Positions 26,480 to 35,597 of a stretch of 64,000 bases of DNA are shown in pieces. The notes under the pieces were generated by a model. It ran no database searches, had not been told where the DNA came from, and was given only the letters and a program-made list of their open reading frames with translations. The position numbers and the translations under genes were made by a program. The stretch is from Caulobacter sp. (GTDB taxonomy: Bacteria > Pseudomonadota > Alphaproteobacteria > Caulobacterales > Caulobacteraceae): the NCBI GenBank assembly GCA_017745235.1, contig JAGHZU010000013.1, forward strand, positions 159,977-223,976, given 5' to 3'. Positions within the stretch are counted from its first letter, which is position 1. Every line of letters begins with the position of its first letter.

Positions 26480-27211
26480 TCAGGCCTCGTCGGCGTCGCG
26501 CCCCCGGGCCAGGAGATTCAGTTCGCTCATGATCATGGCGGCGGCGTGCGAGGCGGGCGCCTCGTCGTACTCGACGTGGCCCGCGTCCAGCACCTCGGTC
26601 AGGCGGGCGCGGGCCCGGCAGACACGACTCTTCATCGTGCCTTCCGGCACGTCGCAGAGGTCGGCGGCCTGGCGATGGGTGAAGCCCCCTGCCCCGACCA
26701 GCACCGCGGCCTGGCGTTGCTCGTCGCTGAGCGTGCGCAGGGCGTTGCGCAGGTCATTCAGCATCAGCGCCGGGATCTGGTCGGCCCGCGATGACGGCAT
26801 CTGGCTGATCATGTCGTCGTCCAGTGGCGTCTCGCGCCAGGCGCGGCGACGCTGCGAGTAGAAGTGATTGCGGGCGATCTTGAGCACCCAGCCCTTGAAG
26901 TTGGTCCCCACGGTGAACTGGGCGCGGTAGAGCCAGGCCTTGAGCAGGGCTTCCTGCGCCAGATCCTCGCCGGCGGCGGCGTCGCCGCACAGACCTCGGG
27001 CGAAGGAACGGATCACCGGGGCGATGGCGACCATCTGCGCCTCGAACGCCCTGTCCTCCTCCGAGCGCGCCAAGCCGTTTCCACGCCCCAACCCGGCGGC
27101 GGGCTTGCGGGGCGCGAAGCTGCGGTCTTCCCAGATCGTCTCCGGCGCAGCGCTGCGGGAGGCGGACGAGCGGGCCTTGGAAGGTTTGGATGCGTTCGGG
27201 GTGACTTCCAT
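26480..27211 (-). CDS. ECF-type RNA polymerase sigma factor
   Basis: A 243-residue sigma-70 family protein. Region 2 is visible as IRSFARGLCGDAAAGEDLAQEALLKAW with FKGWVLKIARNHFYSQRRR. Region 4 is LSDEQRQAAVLVGAGGFTHRQAADLCDVPEGTMKSRVCRARARL. The unusual feature is an N-terminal extension of about 60 basic, Ser/Ala/Pro-rich residues before region 2. The C-terminus also extends about 40 residues past region 4. No anti-sigma factor gene is adjacent, so the mode of control is not evident. The DUF4136 lipoprotein gene lies directly upstream on the same strand. Confidence 0.9.
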   Translation of the reverse strand: MEVTPNASKPSKARSSASRSAAPETIWEDRSFAPRKPAAGLGRGNGLARSEEDRAFEAQMVAIAPVIRSFARGLCGDAAAGEDLAQEALLKAWLYRAQFTVGTNFKGWVLKIARNHFYSQRRRAWRETPLDDDMISQMPSSRADQIPALMLNDLRNALRTLSDEQRQAAVLVGAGGFTHRQAADLCDVPEGTMKSRVCRARARLTEVLDAGHVEYDEAPASHAAAMIMSELNLLARGRDADEA

Positions 27212-27297
27212 GATGATGCGGCTCCGACAGCAACGCCGTCAACTCGACGGCCAGAAGGGTGAAGGATGCTCTGATGAAGAGACGTCGCCGATGGGCC

Positions 27298-27918
27298 TCA
27301 GCCCGCCGGCGACGCGACCACCGGCAGGGTCTTGGTCATGTCGGCCACGACCGCGTTTATGGCGTCCTGGGCCGTGTCCTTGGCGTCGACACGCTTTTGC
27401 GAGGTGGCGCGCCAGGCCAGCTTGCCGCTGGCGGCGTCAACCAGGTCCAGCATCAGGGCGCCTTCGGTGTAGTTGATGGACCGCACGTCCACGTCCATCG
27501 GCGCGCCGTACATGCCCCATCCGTAGCCGCCGATGCAGCCGCGAGGACCGCAGGCGACGCCACCGCCCGGCGCGCCCATCGACGTCGCCGAGTAGTCTGT
27601 GCGGTTCTGGAGGCCGATGTGATAGGCCACCACCAGCTGGGCCTGGCGGGGATCGCTGACCTGGCGATAGCCCTTGGCGGCCAGATTGGTGTCGACGGCG
27701 ATGCGGATGCGCTCGCGGACGATGTCGTTGTCGACCCGCGGGTCACCGGAACCAGGATTTTTCACCGGGGCCCAGGCATAGGTCGAGCCGGGGGCGATGG
27801 GCGCGGAGCCCTGCAGGACCGAAACCTTGCCGCCTGGGGACTCGCAGCCGGTCATGCTCAGGCATGCGGCGATGGCGGTGGCGGCCACGAGGCTCTTGAT
27901 CAGAATGCTCTGCAGCAT
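27298..27918 (-). CDS. DUF4136 outer-membrane-type lipoprotein
   Basis: A 206-residue lipoprotein. The signal peptide ends in a lipobox LSMTGC, so the mature protein starts with an acylated Cys. The body matches DUF4136: STYAWAPV, DIVRERIRIAVDTNLAAKGYRQVSD, AQLVVAYHIGL, and ALMLDLVDAASGKLAWRATS. A Gly/Cys-rich insert (GGGVACGPRGCIGGYGWG) interrupts the domain in the middle. Function is unknown; family members are periplasmic and often stress-induced. A 13-bp dyad resembling two others in the window lies about 110 bp upstream. Confidence 0.85.
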   Translation of the reverse strand: MLQSILIKSLVAATAIAACLSMTGCESPGGKVSVLQGSAPIAPGSTYAWAPVKNPGSGDPRVDNDIVRERIRIAVDTNLAAKGYRQVSDPRQAQLVVAYHIGLQNRTDYSATSMGAPGGGVACGPRGCIGGYGWGMYGAPMDVDVRSINYTEGALMLDLVDAASGKLAWRATSQKRVDAKDTAQDAINAVVADMTKTLPVVASPAG

Positions 27919-28027
27919 GGCGAACTCCCGTTCTCAGCCGGCTCGACATGGTTCGAACCGCCTCGGAGCGACCGCTGAAGTTGCGGCCTCGGGTTTTACT
28001 GTTGCGCTCGTCAGATCGCTCGCCAAT

Positions 28028-28040
28028 CAGGTGAAACCCT
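28028..28040. promoter_or_regulatory. Dyad element caggt-gaa-accct
   Basis: This imperfect dyad lies upstream of the DUF4136 gene (start 27918, minus strand). It matches the perfect form agggt-gaa-accct at 39258-39270 and the variant at 35598-35610. The recurring intergenic placement suggests a shared regulator site; the NarL-type regulator at 37302 is a candidate. Confidence 0.35.
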
Positions 28041-28150
28041 AAGTGTGGAAGGAGATTGCGCGATTTTTAGGGTAACGATGTTCGCTTGAACGAGCGAAGC
28101 CGGCGATCATGGATCGCCGGCTCCACGCCTGATGGAGGAAGAGGTTTCGA

Positions 28151-29689
28151 TCAGCCGCCGCCGGAGGCCGCCGCCATTTTCGCCACTGCGTCGTCAATCG
28201 TGAAGCTGTTGGGCTTCTGCACGGGTGGGAAGTCCTTGAAAGTCGCCGCGAACTGGTCGGCGACGGCCCACGCGCCATAGATGATGTAGGCGTGGTAGAG
28301 GAACCACTCATAGTAGCTGTTCGAGGTGATATCGGCGAACTCGTAGGGGTCCGTCCGCAGGTTGAAGATCTTGGGCAGGCGCAATGGGGTGAAGGGCTCG
28401 GCCCAGATCTTCATGGTGCCCTGGCAGCGCTGCTCCATGAAGACGATCTTCCAGTTGTCGTAGCGGACCGCCAGGATGTCGCCGTCGTCGCTGATATAGA
28501 CGAACAGGTTGCGCGGGCTCTTGTCGACCTGGCCGGTCAGGTAGGGCAACAGGTTCACGCCGTCGATGTGGTTCTTGTAGGTGCGCCCGCAGGCGGTCAC
28601 GCCCTTCTTCACCTTCTCGACGATGTCGGGATCGCCGGCCGCGGCCAGGAAGGTCGGCAGCCAGTCGTGATGCTGGATGATCTCGTTGGAGATCTTGCCA
28701 GCCTCGATCTTGCCCGGCCAGCGGATCAGCTCGGGAATGCGGAAGGCGCCTTCCCAATTGGTGTCCTTCTCGCTGCGGAACGGGGTCATGCCGCCGTCTG
28801 GCCAACTATTGCGGTGCGGGCCGTTGTCGGTGGAATAGACGACGATGGTGTCCTCCGCCAACCCGAGTTCATCCAGAAGATCAAGCATTTGACCGACGTT
28901 CTTGTCATGATCGATCATGGTGTCGTGGTAGGGCGACTGCCAGCGGCCAGCCTGGCCCAGGCTGGACTTCTTGGTGTGGGTGAACATGTGCATGTGCGTC
29001 GTGTTCAGCCAGACGAAGAACGGCTTGTCGGCCTTGGTCTGGTCGCGGATGAACCGGCTGGCCTCGGCCACGAACTCGTCGTCGCAGGTTTCCATACGGG
29101 CCTTGGTCAGCGGACCGGCTTCTTCGATCTTCTGCTTGCCGACCCGTCCCCAGCGCGGATGGGTGGTGGGGTCATCGACGTCGGTGGCCCATGAGTGGAC
29201 GATGCCGCGGGGGCCGTTCTTGGCCTTGAAGTTCGGGAAGTCCTTGTCCGGATAGTAGTCGTACATCTCCGGCTCTTCTTCGGCGTTGAGGTGGTAGAGG
29301 TTGCCGAAGAACTCGTCGAACCCGTGATTGGTGGGCAGCATGTGGTTCAGATCGCCCAGGTGGTTCTTGCCGAACTGGCCCGTGGCGTAGCCCTGCTCCT
29401 TCAGCAACGCCGCGATCGTGACCAGCTTGTCGTTCATGCCGATCGGCGCGGCGGGCGCCCCCACCTTCGACAAACCCGTGCGCAGCACGCTCTGGCCGGT
29501 GATGAACGAGGAACGCCCGGCGGTGCACGACTGCTCGCCGTAGCTGTCGGTGAACATCATGCCTTCCTTGGCGAGGCGGTCGATGTTCGGCGTTTTGTAG
29601 CCCATCAGGCCGTGGGAATAGCAGCTGAGGTTGCTGATCCCGATGTCGTCACCCCAGATGACGAGGATGTTGGGTTTTCCTTTCGGCAT
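28151..29689 (-). CDS. Type I sulfatase (arylsulfatase-like)
   Basis: A 512-residue sulfatase. The N-terminal metal site is NILVIWGDDIG, and Cys55-Thr-Ala-Gly-Arg59 in GEQSCTAGRSSFITGQ is the CxAxR motif whose Cys is converted to formylglycine. GKNHLGD, THMHMFTH and the later YSTDNGPHRNSWPDGG supply further metal and substrate residues. There is no signal peptide, so it acts in the cytoplasm or leaves by another route. The activating enzyme is probably the formylglycine-generating enzyme encoded 2 kb away at 31761. The substrate is not predictable; large members of this subgroup act on aryl or alkyl sulfates. Confidence 0.92.
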   Translation of the reverse strand: MPKGKPNILVIWGDDIGISNLSCYSHGLMGYKTPNIDRLAKEGMMFTDSYGEQSCTAGRSSFITGQSVLRTGLSKVGAPAAPIGMNDKLVTIAALLKEQGYATGQFGKNHLGDLNHMLPTNHGFDEFFGNLYHLNAEEEPEMYDYYPDKDFPNFKAKNGPRGIVHSWATDVDDPTTHPRWGRVGKQKIEEAGPLTKARMETCDDEFVAEASRFIRDQTKADKPFFVWLNTTHMHMFTHTKKSSLGQAGRWQSPYHDTMIDHDKNVGQMLDLLDELGLAEDTIVVYSTDNGPHRNSWPDGGMTPFRSEKDTNWEGAFRIPELIRWPGKIEAGKISNEIIQHHDWLPTFLAAAGDPDIVEKVKKGVTACGRTYKNHIDGVNLLPYLTGQVDKSPRNLFVYISDDGDILAVRYDNWKIVFMEQRCQGTMKIWAEPFTPLRLPKIFNLRTDPYEFADITSNSYYEWFLYHAYIIYGAWAVADQFAATFKDFPPVQKPNSFTIDDAVAKMAAASGGG

Positions 29690-29816
29690 GGCGATCTCCT
29701 GGCGGCGCGCACCGATGCGCCGCGAAAGATCATCACGGCGCCCTGGGCGGCGACATGGGCCAGAGCACGGACTTTGAGCGGGGGTTCTCCCTAGTTCGCC
29801 GCCCGAATTCGAGGGC

Positions 29817-30824
29817 TCAAGGATGCGGCGAGAACACGACCTTCCAGTCGGCCTTCATGCTGACCACGATCCAGTTCCGGGCCTTGGCCTCGTCCAGGGC
29901 CTTGTCCAGTTTTCCCACCTTCGAGGCCCGGTCGTAGGCGTATTCACGGGCGGCGTCGTCGTGATGGACCAGGATTTGCAGGCTGGGCCGCGCGCTTGAA
30001 GCGGAATACTGGAGCATCTGCAGGTCGCCATCCGAATTGCCCACGGCCACCAGCGGCGCACGGCCGATATGCAGATCGATGTTGCTGGGCTTGCCGGGAC
30101 CGTCGTCCAGGCTCTCCAGCGCAGGCTCGTGAACCAGCACGCTCTTGCCGTCCCGCAGTTCGAACCGGGTTTTCAGGCTGGTGCCGATCACCTGTTCAGG
30201 CGGAACGCCATAGGCCTGGTCAGCGAAGGCTCGCATGAACCGCACATCGCCGCCCGAAACGATGTAGGTCTTGAAGCCGGCGCCGCGCAGATAGGCCAGC
30301 AATTCCAGCTGCGGCTGATAGACTAGGGCGGTGTAGGGAACGCCGAACCTGGGATGGCGGGCCTGATCCAGCCAGGCGCGCGCCAGGGCCTCGTACTCCG
30401 TCGTGGTCAGCCCCGCTTCCGTCGCCAGGGCCACCTCCATCAGGTCCTTCTCGTCCAGCCTGGCGATGGCCGCGTGATCCTTGTCGGCGATAGCGGCGAA
30501 GGCGGGCTTCTGGCGTAGCGACGGGTCCCTGGCCACCATCTCCCCTGCCCGCTCCATGGCGAAGGCGAACTGGAAATAGATCGGCTGCTCGGCCCACAGC
30601 GTGCCGTCGTTGTCGAAGACAGCGATCCGTTCGGAGGGCGGCACGAAATCGGGGCCTGGCGCCGTCACCCGGGACAGGTAGCCGATGATCGCGCTCTTGG
30701 CCGGACCCACGCTCCAGGACGGCAGCGGGTCGGCCGAGACCGGGGCGGCCAGGGCGGAGCTCGAGGCGGCGGCCCACAGGCCCAGAACCAGTCCCAGGGC
30801 GGCGCGACGCGTGGTGGCGTACAT
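29817..30824 (-). CDS. Exported HAD-family hydrolase
   Basis: A 335-residue haloacid-dehalogenase superfamily protein with an exported N-terminus (ATTRRAALGLVLGLWAAASS, twin-arginine-like, cleavage after ALA). Motif I is VFDNDGTLW with nucleophile Asp71 and acid Asp73; motif II is YIVSGGD; the motif III Lys is in IGTSLKTRFE or SNIDLH region; motif IV is VAVGNSDGDLQML. It resembles phosphoserine-phosphatase-like HAD enzymes. A closely similar paralogue without signal peptide lies at 32744-33673. Both conserve the end VVSMKxDWxxVF. It is downstream of the DUF4337 gene (22 bp) on the minus strand and probably in one operon with the sulfatase. Confidence 0.88.
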   Translation of the reverse strand: MYATTRRAALGLVLGLWAAASSSALAAPVSADPLPSWSVGPAKSAIIGYLSRVTAPGPDFVPPSERIAVFDNDGTLWAEQPIYFQFAFAMERAGEMVARDPSLRQKPAFAAIADKDHAAIARLDEKDLMEVALATEAGLTTTEYEALARAWLDQARHPRFGVPYTALVYQPQLELLAYLRGAGFKTYIVSGGDVRFMRAFADQAYGVPPEQVIGTSLKTRFELRDGKSVLVHEPALESLDDGPGKPSNIDLHIGRAPLVAVGNSDGDLQMLQYSASSARPSLQILVHHDDAAREYAYDRASKVGKLDKALDEAKARNWIVVSMKADWKVVFSPHP

Positions 30825-30845
30825 GTTCGGTCTCCGTGCGATCGT

Positions 30846-31499
30846 CTAGAAGAAGCCCTTCAGCGAAAGCGTTGGCAGGTGCGACACCTGCAGGGCGCTG
30901 ACCGCGCACACCACAAACGCCACCAGCACGAGCGCCGCCTTGATCTTCAGGTTCTTGAAGGTCTGGCTGATGCCGCCGAAGAACAGCGCCACGGCCAGCA
31001 GCACGGTGCCGCGCACGAAGCGATCGCTGATGTCGTTGTCGCGCTGGCCGCGTTCGAAAAGCTGATCCGCCTGCCTCTGGTGCTCGTTGGCCTCGGCCAG
31101 GCGCAGCGAATGGTATTGGGGCATGGCGAACGGAGAGCGCGGCGCATGCTCGTTCACGCGCGGATGGGTGGCGACCCAGGCGTCGAACGCCGCCGCGAAC
31201 TCTGGGCGGAAGCGCTTCCGATAGAAAGCCTGCAGCCCCTCGTCATCGCGTGCGTAGGCGTCGATCCACTGCTGGAACATCATGAGGTCGGCGGTTTCCA
31301 GTTGCCCCGCTTCGGTGGCGGCCTTGGTGGAAGCCACGCGGGCGGCGCCGGCTTGGGTGTAGTGGGCGGCCTGCTCGCCGTCCCACAGAGCGGCCTGGAA
31401 GCCGACCCAGGAGGTCATGGCCGCGGCCAGCGATATGACGACCGCCGCACAGAGCTCGACCAGGGTGGCCCACCTCTCGTCCTTCGCGGCGTCGCTCAT
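30846..31499 (-). CDS. DUF4337 family membrane protein
   Basis: A 217-residue protein with one N-terminal membrane segment (LVELCAAVVISLAAAMTSWVGFQ) and two C-terminal ones (GTVLLAVALFFGGISQTF and ALVLVAFVVCAVSALQVS). Between them is a soluble alpha-helical region containing EANEHQRQADQLFERGQRDN, typical of DUF4337. Function is unknown. ATG 31499 is chosen because GGAGA lies 7 bases upstream. It is first in a minus-strand run with the exported HAD hydrolase and the sulfatase, and is divergent from the formylglycine-generating enzyme gene. Confidence 0.82.
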   Translation of the reverse strand: MSDAAKDERWATLVELCAAVVISLAAAMTSWVGFQAALWDGEQAAHYTQAGAARVASTKAATEAGQLETADLMMFQQWIDAYARDDEGLQAFYRKRFRPEFAAAFDAWVATHPRVNEHAPRSPFAMPQYHSLRLAEANEHQRQADQLFERGQRDNDISDRFVRGTVLLAVALFFGGISQTFKNLKIKAALVLVAFVVCAVSALQVSHLPTLSLKGFF

Positions 31500-31760
31500 C
31501 GTCGGATCTCCGGTCGGGCTTGAGGCGGGATTTCCGGGACGCCGCCCGAGGTTTCGTCGAACCCAGCCAGAAAAGTCCGCTTCAAGGGGGCGCGCCATCC
31601 GGCAAAGCGCCGGTCCGACGATCGGAGAAACCTGGAGCCCAAAGCCTGCCCGTAGGGAATTTGCCGCGAGGCAACCGGGAGATCGCCTGATCGATCAAGG
31701 GCGGCGGGACATGGTCACTAAACGAAGGGAATTTCACCCGTTGCCCGAAAGGACGGCTCC

Positions 31761-32747
31761 ATGGCCCACTCCCGCGCGCCCCGTCTGAAGACCAATGCCC
31801 GGCGCCAGGCGGACGAAGCTCGGATCTGGATCCCGGGAGGTGTTTTCACCATGGGGTCGGACGATCACTATCCGGAGGAGCGTCCTGCGAGAAAGGTGTC
31901 CGTCGACGGCTTCTGGATCGACCCGACGCCGGTGACCAACCGACAGTTCGCCCGCTTCGTGCGGGACACCGGCTATGTGACCCTCGCCGAGATCGCGCCG
32001 CGCGCGGAGGACTATCCGGGCGCGGATCCGCGAATGCTGGTGGCCTCGTCCATGGTGTTCACCCCGCCGCCGGGACCGGTGGACCTTCGCCATCCGTTGT
32101 CCTGGTGGGCTTTCGTGCCTGGCGCGGATTGGCGCCACCCTCAAGGTCCAAGAAGCACTCTGGACGGGCTCGACGACCATCCGGTGGTCCATGTGGCCCT
32201 GACCGACGTCCTGGCCTATGCCGACTGGGCGGGCGCGTCCCTCCCGACGGAGGCGGAGTGGGAGCTGGCCGCTCGTGGCGGACTGGAAAGCGCCGAGTTC
32301 GCCTGGGGCGACGAGTTCCTGGTCGAGGGCCAGCACATGGCCAACACCTGGCAAGGCCCCTTCCCCCAGATCAACAGCCTGGACGACGGCTGGTCGCGCA
32401 CTTCTCCCGTGCGCCACTACCCGCCGAACGGGTACGGGGTCTACGACATGATCGGCAACACCTGGGAATGGACCGCCGACTGGTGGTCGACGCCCGCGCC
32501 CAAGATTGAAGGGTCGATGTGCTGCGCCGCCCGAAATCCGGTGGGCGGCCAGGAGCGCGACAGCTTCGGCCCGGACGGCTTAGGCATTGCACGCAAGGTG
32601 TTGAAGGGGGGCTCGCATCTTTGCGCCCCGAACTACTGCCGCCGATACCGTCCGGCCGCGCGGCACGCCCAGCCCGTCGACACCTCGACCTCGCATGTCG
32701 GGTTCCGCTGCGTGGTGCGGCAGGAGCGTGCGGGGGACGGGCGATGA
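31761..32747 (+). CDS. Formylglycine-generating enzyme (sulfatase-modifying factor)
   Basis: A 328-residue SUMF1/FGE-family oxidase that converts the active-site Cys of type I sulfatases to formylglycine. The family landmarks are WIPGGVFTMGSDDHYPEERP, PVTNRQFARFV, LPTEAEWELAARGG, GNTWEWTADWW and GGSHLCAPNYCRRYRPAARH. The last of these carries the catalytic Cys pair (Cys288 and Cys293), as in aerobic, copper-dependent FGE. The nearby sulfatase with a CTAGR motif is the likely client. Its stop overlaps the start of the cytoplasmic HAD gene by ATGA (32744-32747). Confidence 0.93.
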   Translation: MAHSRAPRLKTNARRQADEARIWIPGGVFTMGSDDHYPEERPARKVSVDGFWIDPTPVTNRQFARFVRDTGYVTLAEIAPRAEDYPGADPRMLVASSMVFTPPPGPVDLRHPLSWWAFVPGADWRHPQGPRSTLDGLDDHPVVHVALTDVLAYADWAGASLPTEAEWELAARGGLESAEFAWGDEFLVEGQHMANTWQGPFPQINSLDDGWSRTSPVRHYPPNGYGVYDMIGNTWEWTADWWSTPAPKIEGSMCCAARNPVGGQERDSFGPDGLGIARKVLKGGSHLCAPNYCRRYRPAARHAQPVDTSTSHVGFRCVVRQERAGDGR

Positions 32748-33673
32748 CCAAGGCGCCGCTGCCGAGCTGGGCGGATACGGCCGCCCGGCGCAGGATCCTC
32801 GATTTCGTGGCGCGTGTGACCCATCCGGGCGGGCGCGACTACGTGCCGCCGGCCGACCGGGTCGCGGTGTTCGACAACGACGGCACGCTTTGGGTGGAGC
32901 ATCCGCTCTATACCCAGGGCATGTTTGCGATGGATCGCGCCAAGAGCATGGCCGCCTCGCATCCGGAACTGGCGGCTACGCCGGCCTACCAGGCCATGAT
33001 GCGTCAAGACCTTCCCGCCCTGGCCGCGTGCGGCAAGCAGGCCGTGGTCGAACTGCTGCTGCAACTCCACGCCCACGCCACCGAAGAATCGTTCGCCGTC
33101 GAAGTCCGGACCTGGCTGGCCGAAGCCAGGCACCCGCGTTTCGAGAGGCTCTACACCGCCCTCGCCTACCAGCCGATGCGCGAACTTCTCGCCTATCTGT
33201 CCGCCAACGATTTTCGCAATTTCATTGTCACCGCGGGTGGGATCGATTTCGTTCGCGCCTTCTGCGAGGAGGTCTACGGCGTCCCCCGCGAGCGGGTGAT
33301 CGGCTCCAGTAACAAGACAGAGCTGAAGCTGAACGGCCGCCGGGCCGAGATCCGCAAACTGGCCGAGCTCCAGAGCTTCGACGAGTACGCCGCCAAGCCC
33401 GTCAACATCGCTCTGCATATCGGCCGCCGGCCGATCGTGGCGTTCGGCAATTCGGACGGCGACATGGCGATGCTGCAGTACGCCGACTCCGGACCGGGCA
33501 GGCGCCTGGTCATGCTGCTGCGGCACGACGACGAGGAACGGGAGTACGCCTACGACCGTGACACCCACGTGGGCCGGTTGGACGTGGCCCTGGCGACCGC
33601 CGCCGAGCGAGGCTGGACCGTGGTCAGCATGAAGGAAGACTGGCTAAAGGTGTTCAAGGAAAAGGCCCGCTGA
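32744..33673 (+). CDS. Cytoplasmic HAD-family hydrolase
   Basis: A 309-residue HAD protein paralogous to the exported one at 29817-30824 but lacking a signal peptide. Motif I is VAVFDNDGTLW (Asp44 and Asp46), motif II FIVTAGG, and motif IV VAFGNSDGDMAML. The C-terminus VVSMKEDWLKVFK matches the exported copy. ATG 32744 is used since it overlaps the FGE stop (ATGA), showing translational coupling with FGE. The coupling links this hydrolase to sulfatase maturation or use (inference). A phosphatase on a sulfate or phosphate ester pathway is plausible, but the substrate is unknown. Confidence 0.87.
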   Translation: MTKAPLPSWADTAARRRILDFVARVTHPGGRDYVPPADRVAVFDNDGTLWVEHPLYTQGMFAMDRAKSMAASHPELAATPAYQAMMRQDLPALAACGKQAVVELLLQLHAHATEESFAVEVRTWLAEARHPRFERLYTALAYQPMRELLAYLSANDFRNFIVTAGGIDFVRAFCEEVYGVPRERVIGSSNKTELKLNGRRAEIRKLAELQSFDEYAAKPVNIALHIGRRPIVAFGNSDGDMAMLQYADSGPGRRLVMLLRHDDEEREYAYDRDTHVGRLDVALATAAERGWTVVSMKEDWLKVFKEKAR

Positions 33674-33689
33674 GATTTCAGCGGGCTTT
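33665..33689 (+). terminator. Intrinsic terminator after FGE-HAD operon
   Basis: A perfect 9-bp stem, gcccgctga and tcagcgggc, around a 4-base loop, followed by ttt. It includes the stop codon of the HAD gene. The T run is short, so termination may be partial. Confidence 0.7.
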
Positions 33690-33821
33690 CGCCGCGGTCG
33701 CCTCCGAGAAATGGATAGCCGGGCATGAAGCTGGCGACCGGGACGCGGCCTCCTCTCAGGAGACCGCGCCGCGAGGTTGTGGAAGCCAGGCTCGAGGGAT
33801 CGATCCCCAAGCCGATAACCG

Positions 33822-34253
33822 TCAGGACTTCGGCTTGGCCGAGGCCATCCTGTCCAGCTGCCGAGCCTCGGCGCGGGTGATGACGCCGTCGTGGTTGAGG
33901 TCCAGCTTGGCGAACCGGGCCGCTGTTGCCGCATCGATCTCGGCGGGGGTGACGAAGCCGTCCTTGTTGGTGTCCAACGCTTCGAAGATGTTGGCCTTGC
34001 CGATCAGCGACCAGCCGTCGGTGCCGGTCTCGCGGATCTCTTCGCGCAGGATGTCGGCGCCCCTCTTCCATTCGGCGGCGCTGATCTTGCCATCCTTGTC
34101 ATGGTCGGCGCGCATCAGGAACTTGCGACGGTTGTCCTGGTATTCCGCGAGGGTGACCTTGTCGTCCTTGTTGGCGTCAGCCAGCAATTGCTGAGCGCGG
34201 GCTTCGCCGGCGACGAACAGGCCGACAGCAGCCAGCAGAGCGATCTTATGCAT
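33822..34253 (-). CDS. Exported EF-hand protein
   Basis: A 143-residue protein with a signal peptide (KIALLAAVGLFVAGEARA) and four EF-hand-type calcium loops: DANKDDKVTLAE, DHDKDGKISAAE, DTNKDGFVTPAE and DLNHDGVITRAE. All have the D-x-N/D-x-D-G-like spacing and a Glu at position 12, so calcium binding is likely. ATG 34253 is chosen because AGGAGG lies 5-6 bases before it. The gene is 72 bp downstream of the BamA/TamA-like outer-membrane protein on the same strand, which suggests the two are expressed together. Confidence 0.88.
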   Translation of the reverse strand: MHKIALLAAVGLFVAGEARAQQLLADANKDDKVTLAEYQDNRRKFLMRADHDKDGKISAAEWKRGADILREEIRETGTDGWSLIGKANIFEALDTNKDGFVTPAEIDAATAARFAKLDLNHDGVITRAEARQLDRMASAKPKS

Positions 34254-34324
34254 CTTAGCCTCCTTGTTATGGGGCCAAGGCCCCCTGGTGAAAGGTTTGG
34301 AAAGGGGGACGGGCGGCCGGCGCA

Positions 34325-35443
34325 TCAGAAGGCCTCGCCGATGTAGAAATAGAGAGCCGAGGTTCCGTCACCGACGGCGTAGTCGATGCTGAGATTGACC
34401 CGGTACTTCCTGGACGCCTCGTAGCGCAGGCCCACGCCTGCGGCGGGCAGCAGGTCCTTGGTGTTCAGCTTGCCGAACTCGGGCGCGACCTCGCCGACGC
34501 CCGCGAACCCGACCGCGCCGAAGCGCTTGTAGATGTTGCGCCGGTACTCCGCCTGGACCGCGAACATGGCGTGATCGCGATACTGGCCGCTGGAATAGCC
34601 CCGCAGGTCATTGTTCTGACCGTAGTTGCAGAGGTCGTAGAACGGCGCATTCGAGCCGGAGCGACAGATCGACCCGCGCCAGGCCAGCACCGACTTCTCA
34701 TCCAACTCGTGATAGCCGTTGATGGCGCCGGTCAGGCGGCCGTACTCGAAGTCGCTGCCCAGGGCGTCGGAGGCATAAAGCCATTGGGCGTTGGCGTAGA
34801 GGCCCTGGCGGGGATTGTATTCGCTGTCTCGGCTGTCGAACTCGCCGGCCAGGCCCAGTTGCGAGACCTTGCTCTCCAGTTCGATGGGCGGCAGCTGCAG
34901 TTCGGGCGGCAGGATGCCGAGCGTGTCGACCGTCGTATCCATGTCGATGTAGCGGTAGCGAAGGCCCACGTGGACGTGGTCCTCAACGCGCAACAGCACC
35001 TCGGCCAAGCCGCCGATCGACTTCTGTTCCAGGCTGATCGAGCGCCCCTTGGAACCCGCCGCCGAGCCGATGCCGTAGAAGTCGACGTTGAAGACGCCCG
35101 TGCCCACCCCGGCGGTGACACGATACTTGTCGCCGCCCAGATACGCCTTCTGGAAGGCCGCCACGGCCCAACTCTTGGTGTCGGTGTAGAGACCGCCGAC
35201 ACCGCTGGTCCACGGCCGGGCCGAGCCGGCGGGTTTGTAGATGGCGAGCGCGGCCACGCCCAGGCCGTTGCCGATCGCCGGGTTGGCCAGCGGAATGGGC
35301 ATGGCCACGAACGTGGCGTCCTTCTTGCGCCCGACCTCCTGAACCGGGCGGCTCAGGGAAGCGGTCGACGTGTCGATGTCCTGGGCGTGGGCCGCCCAGG
35401 GAACGACGGCTATGGCCAGCCCACACAACAGTGAGGTTCGCAT
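34325..35443 (-). CDS. BamA/TamA-family outer-membrane beta-barrel protein
   Basis: A 372-residue protein with a signal peptide (RTSLLCGLAIAVVPWAAHAQ) and a C-terminal surface-antigen barrel of about 16 strands. The family marks are EFDSRDSEYNPRQGLYANAQ, YGQNNDLRGYSSGQYRDHAM (the lid-lock-like RGY element), and a final aromatic strand ending YFYIGEAF. There are no POTRA domains, so this is a short barrel-only member, not BamA itself. ATG 35443 is chosen for its signal peptide; in-frame ATGs at 35452 and 35458 exist. It is divergent from the DUF2092 gene at 35664. What it carries is unknown. Confidence 0.85.
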   Translation of the reverse strand: MRTSLLCGLAIAVVPWAAHAQDIDTSTASLSRPVQEVGRKKDATFVAMPIPLANPAIGNGLGVAALAIYKPAGSARPWTSGVGGLYTDTKSWAVAAFQKAYLGGDKYRVTAGVGTGVFNVDFYGIGSAAGSKGRSISLEQKSIGGLAEVLLRVEDHVHVGLRYRYIDMDTTVDTLGILPPELQLPPIELESKVSQLGLAGEFDSRDSEYNPRQGLYANAQWLYASDALGSDFEYGRLTGAINGYHELDEKSVLAWRGSICRSGSNAPFYDLCNYGQNNDLRGYSSGQYRDHAMFAVQAEYRRNIYKRFGAVGFAGVGEVAPEFGKLNTKDLLPAAGVGLRYEASRKYRVNLSIDYAVGDGTSALYFYIGEAF

Positions 35444-35597
35444 GACGACCATCCACATGAGGCGTGGCGTCAGCTTTCGACGGCGGTGAAACGCGAACAA
35501 TCAGGCGAATTGCCTATCTGCGACGCATGGGCGCCGGGTGTCGGGCGAGGCGATCCGCCCCAAGCGACCGACACTAGGATTCTAGGGATGATTACTA

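Noticed and set aside
31726-31741. Sequence aagggaatttcaccc as a fourth copy of the 13-bp dyad
   Set aside because: Spacing between the arms is wrong and one arm is incomplete, so I did not count it.
34325-35443. Identification as the essential assembly factor BamA
   Set aside because: The protein has only a barrel domain, no POTRA repeats, and lacks the usual bamA neighbours.
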